From NCBI GenBank assembly GCA_023261405.1, contig JAHFOZ010000227.1:1-8418 (forward strand): 8,418 nucleotides of DNA. The letters are read 5' to 3'. The translations under genes and the position numbers were made by a program. Below, in pieces: positions 6,886-8,418 of this stretch; position 1 is the first letter of the stretch; every line of letters begins with the position of its first letter. This DNA is from Planctomycetota bacterium (GTDB lineage Bacteria; Planctomycetota; MHYJ01; JACPRB01). Below the pieces are notes generated by a model. That model worked only from the letters and a program-made list of their open reading frames with translations, searched no databases and had not been told where the DNA came from.

Positions 6886-6906
6886 GGGGGGCGGGGGAGG
6901 GAGGGG
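6886..6906 (+). promoter_or_regulatory. G-quadruplex motif in the leader of the PilZ gene
   Basis: Four G-runs of 6, 5, 3 and 4 bases (6886-6891, 6893-6897, 6899-6901, 6903-6906) are separated by single bases C, A and A. Loops of 1-1-1 are the arrangement known to give the most stable parallel quadruplexes. It lies on the coding strand, ending 28 nt before ATG 6935 and 47 nt after the ppdK stop. It could form in the mRNA leader or in non-template DNA and affect PilZ expression or ppdK 3' end formation; that effect is inference. Confidence 0.6.
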
Positions 6907-6934
6907 CCGTCCGCGCTTCCGCCGGGGCTCTCGC

Positions 6935-7294
6935 ATGGTCGAATCCGCGCTCGTCAAGGGGTTGTCGACGCCCGCGCACCGTTACTTCCGAAAGTGGGTG
7001 CGCAACACGGTCAATCTGTCGGCGAAGCTGGAGATCCTGACGCTCGACGGGAAGATCTTCACCACGGGCTCCGCCATCGTCCGGGACGTCAGCCTGCGCG
7101 GCGCGCGGCTGGGGCGCATCGTCCTCAAGAAGCCGTATCTTCCGGCGAAGGTCTTCAAGATCCGCCTCAACTTCCGCTCCGACAAGTACCAGGGGATCGG
7201 CGCGCTCTGCCGCCCCATACGCTTCGGCATGGGCGCCGAATTCGAGCTGGCCGTCGAATTCGAAGACCTCTGGGCACGCACGGACCAGAAATAA
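6935..7294 (+). CDS. PilZ-domain protein, putative cyclic-di-GMP receptor
   Basis: 119 residues, probably cytoplasmic, with no signal peptide or membrane segment. It carries both halves of the PilZ c-di-GMP signature: RxxxR as R19-K-W-V-R23 near the N-terminus, and DxSxxG as D51-V-S-L-R-G56 after the first strands. The rest of the small beta-barrel follows, with a strand pair around 73-80 and a terminal AEFELAVEFEDL (101-112), as in single-domain PilZ proteins. Such proteins bind c-di-GMP and act on motility, exopolysaccharide or pilus machinery through protein contacts. ATG 6935 is the first start that keeps the domain intact; its ribosome site is weak, and a G-rich tract about 30 nt upstream may restrict access. 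It lies 96 nt after ppdK in the same direction and may be read through from that operon, since no terminator is visible between them. Confidence 0.82.
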   Translation: MVESALVKGLSTPAHRYFRKWVRNTVNLSAKLEILTLDGKIFTTGSAIVRDVSLRGARLGRIVLKKPYLPAKVFKIRLNFRSDKYQGIGALCRPIRFGMGAEFELAVEFEDLWARTDQK

Positions 7295-7306
7295 GCGTTC
7301 CCTCTC

Positions 7307-7335
7307 TTGGCAATCCCTCCGGGGGGCGATATTCT
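7307..7335 (+). promoter_or_regulatory. Putative sigma70-type promoter for the DUF4388 gene
   Basis: -35 TTGGCA (7307-7312), a 17-nt spacer and -10 TATTCT (7330-7335). The predicted start near 7342 leaves a leader of about 97 nt, which contains a small GC palindrome (TCGGG 7359-7363 with CCCGA 7367-7371). I see no riboswitch fold in that leader. The promoter starts 13 nt after the PilZ stop, so the DUF4388 gene is probably a separate transcription unit. Confidence 0.5.
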
Positions 7336-7438
7336 TGTACAGGTAAGCAGGGGTAGTTTCGGGCGCCCCGAGCCCAGGATCCGACGTTTGTGTTGCGCTC
7401 TCCCGGTGCACCCCTTCCTTCTCTGACACGGGAAAGAC

Positions 7439-8418
7439 ATGTCCTTCAAGGGTGACCTCTCGACGATCGGGCTGGCCGAGGTCTTCCAGATGATCTCGAT
7501 GAGCCAGAAGGAAGGGACGCTGATCGTCCAGGACTCCGACAGCCGCAAGTGCATCTTCTTCGGCAGCGGGGGGATCCAGCTCCTCTCCACGGGCAAGCGC
7601 AAGAGCCTTCGCGTGGGCGACATGCTCGTCCGGGCGGGCCGGCTCACGCAGGAGGCCCTCAACGAGGCCCTCGAGAACGCGAAGATCCAGAAGAAGATGG
7701 TGGGCGAGGTCCTGGTGGAGACCGGGCAGATCGGCGAGGACGAGGTCAGCGGCGTCGTCCGGGGCCAGATCGAGGAGGAGATCTACGATCTCTTCCTCTG
7801 GAAGAGGGCGAATTTCGAATTTGTTGAAGGGCCCCCCGCCGAGGTCCTCATCGACCCCGAGTCCCGCGCCACGAAGCTGTCGTTCGACGTGAACGGCCTG
7901 CTGCTCGAGGCGGTCCGGCGCGCGGACGAGTGGGTGATCATCAACAAGGTCGTCCCCTCGCTGGACTCGCTGTTCACCTTCGCCTCCGAGGAGGCGCTGC
8001 AGGAGGAGGAGCAGTCCGCGACGGAGGGGCTCAAGCGGGTTCTCCGCCTGATTGATGGTCGGACCACCCTCACGGAGATCGTGGACCTCACCGGCGTGAG
8101 CGAGTTCGAGACGGGCAAGGTCTTCGTGGACCTCATGAACCGGGGCCGCGTGCGGCTGCTTTCGGTCCAGGAGACCATGGAGCTGGCCGCCCAGCGCATG
8201 ACGGAGGGGCGGAAGGAGTCGGCGATCAAGTTGTACCAGGCGGCGGCACTTCAGGCGCCCGACGATGCGAAGGTGATCGTGGGCATCGCCCGCATCCTGG
8301 AGGAGGAGGGCCTGGCGCGCGAAGCGGCCAACCACTTCCTGAAGGCGGGCCGACAGTACATGGCCTCGGGCGACCTAGACCAGGCCCTTCTGCAGATGAA
8401 CAAGGCGGCGGAACTCGA
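7439..8418 (+). CDS. DUF4388 (PATAN-type) protein with MshEN-like units and a TPR-like C-terminus (3' end missing)
   Basis: 326 residues are visible and the frame runs off the right edge. The start FKGDLSTIGLAEVFQMIS (3-20) is the usual DUF4388 opening, followed by a beta segment (GTLIV 26-30, KCIFFGSGGI 37-46). Residues 58-110 hold two units of the MshEN type: R58-V-G60-x2-L63-x3-G67-x-L69 and V88-G89-x2-L92-x3-G96-x-I98. Next come EEEIYDLFLWKRANFEFVEG (112-131), which closes the DUF4388 fold, and a mostly helical region (150-255). From about 258, helical pairs such as ESAIKLYQAAALQAPDD (260-276) and REAANHFLKAG (294-304) look like TPRs. DUF4388 proteins act as signalling scaffolds in response-regulator and gliding/pilus systems; the exact role here is not known. 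ATG 7439 is preceded by the weak purine-rich site GGGAAAG (7430-7436). I see no transmembrane segment. Confidence 0.82.
   Translation, partial: MSFKGDLSTIGLAEVFQMISMSQKEGTLIVQDSDSRKCIFFGSGGIQLLSTGKRKSLRVGDMLVRAGRLTQEALNEALENAKIQKKMVGEVLVETGQIGEDEVSGVVRGQIEEEIYDLFLWKRANFEFVEGPPAEVLIDPESRATKLSFDVNGLLLEAVRRADEWVIINKVVPSLDSLFTFASEEALQEEEQSATEGLKRVLRLIDGRTTLTEIVDLTGVSEFETGKVFVDLMNRGRVRLLSVQETMELAAQRMTEGRKESAIKLYQAAALQAPDDAKVIVGIARILEEEGLAREAANHFLKAGRQYMASGDLDQALLQMNKAAEL

Noticed and set aside
7315..7326. CCCTCC/GGGGGG stretch after the PilZ gene as a terminator
   Set aside because: The stem would be about 3 bp with a tight loop and no U-run, and the bases are better explained as the spacer of the TTGGCA-17-TATTCT promoter.
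5767..7356. 529-codon plus-strand frame running from within ppdK across the PilZ gene
   Set aside because: It is a frame-shifted shadow full of Arg/Gly/Pro runs; the ppdK and PilZ frames explain the same bases.
7342..7438. Leader of the DUF4388 gene as a c-di-GMP riboswitch
   Set aside because: I could not find the conserved GEMM core or its paired helices; only a small 5-bp palindrome is present.
6854..8335. 493-codon minus-strand frame over the PilZ and DUF4388 genes
   Set aside because: It is antisense to two plus-strand genes with clear domain motifs and has no motif of its own.

Overview
This is a GC-rich, gene-dense bacterial chromosomal window with five complete genes and one partial gene at each end. 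There are no RNA genes, insertion sequences, phage genes or CRISPR arrays. Type IV pilus/type II secretion ATPases, pyruvate phosphate dikinase, a PilZ protein and a DUF4388/TPR protein are together compatible with a diderm, deep-branching lineage such as Planctomycetota, Acidobacteriota or a myxobacteria-like group. That placement is inference from gene content and composition and is not firm. Very long open frames antisense to real genes are a by-product of high third-position GC.

Layout. (a) Positions 2-388, plus strand: the 3' end of a Cys/His-rich gene whose last 95 residues are five tandem 19-residue units, each with a C-x2-[CH]-x7-H-x-[HC] ligand set. (b) 389-527: a convergent intergenic stretch that may hold a decayed dispersed element. 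(c) 528-1619 and 1780-3501, minus strand: a pilT-type retraction ATPase downstream of a pilB/GspE-type assembly ATPase. Between them is a 160-bp gap holding an inverted-repeat element. (d) 3502-3602: a compact divergent control region with two good sigma70-type promoters facing outwards. Each -10 box lies only 7-9 nt from an ATG, so both transcripts look leaderless or nearly so. A 6-9-6 dyad is centred on the rightward -35 box. (e) 3603-4139 and 4136-6838, plus strand: a small, probably exported protein of unknown function, coupled by an ATGA overlap to a 900-residue pyruvate phosphate dikinase. (f) 6839-6934: a short gap with a striking single-nucleotide-loop G-quadruplex motif just before a PilZ-domain gene (6935-7294). 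(g) 7295-7438: a gap with a promoter, then the 5' part of a DUF4388-type gene (7439 to the window end) that carries a two-unit MshEN-like helical motif and begins a TPR-like C-terminal region.

How the parts may fit. PilB drives pilus extension and PilT drives retraction. The MshEN-type N-terminus of PilB, the PilZ protein and the MshEN-like segment of the DUF4388 protein all belong to families tied to cyclic-di-GMP or surface-motility signalling, so the window may be a loose motility/second-messenger neighbourhood with a central-metabolism gene (ppdK) in the middle. This is inference from co-location. The items most worth following are the 19-residue metal-ligand repeat protein, the divergent leaderless promoter pair with its dyad, and the G-quadruplex in front of the PilZ gene.
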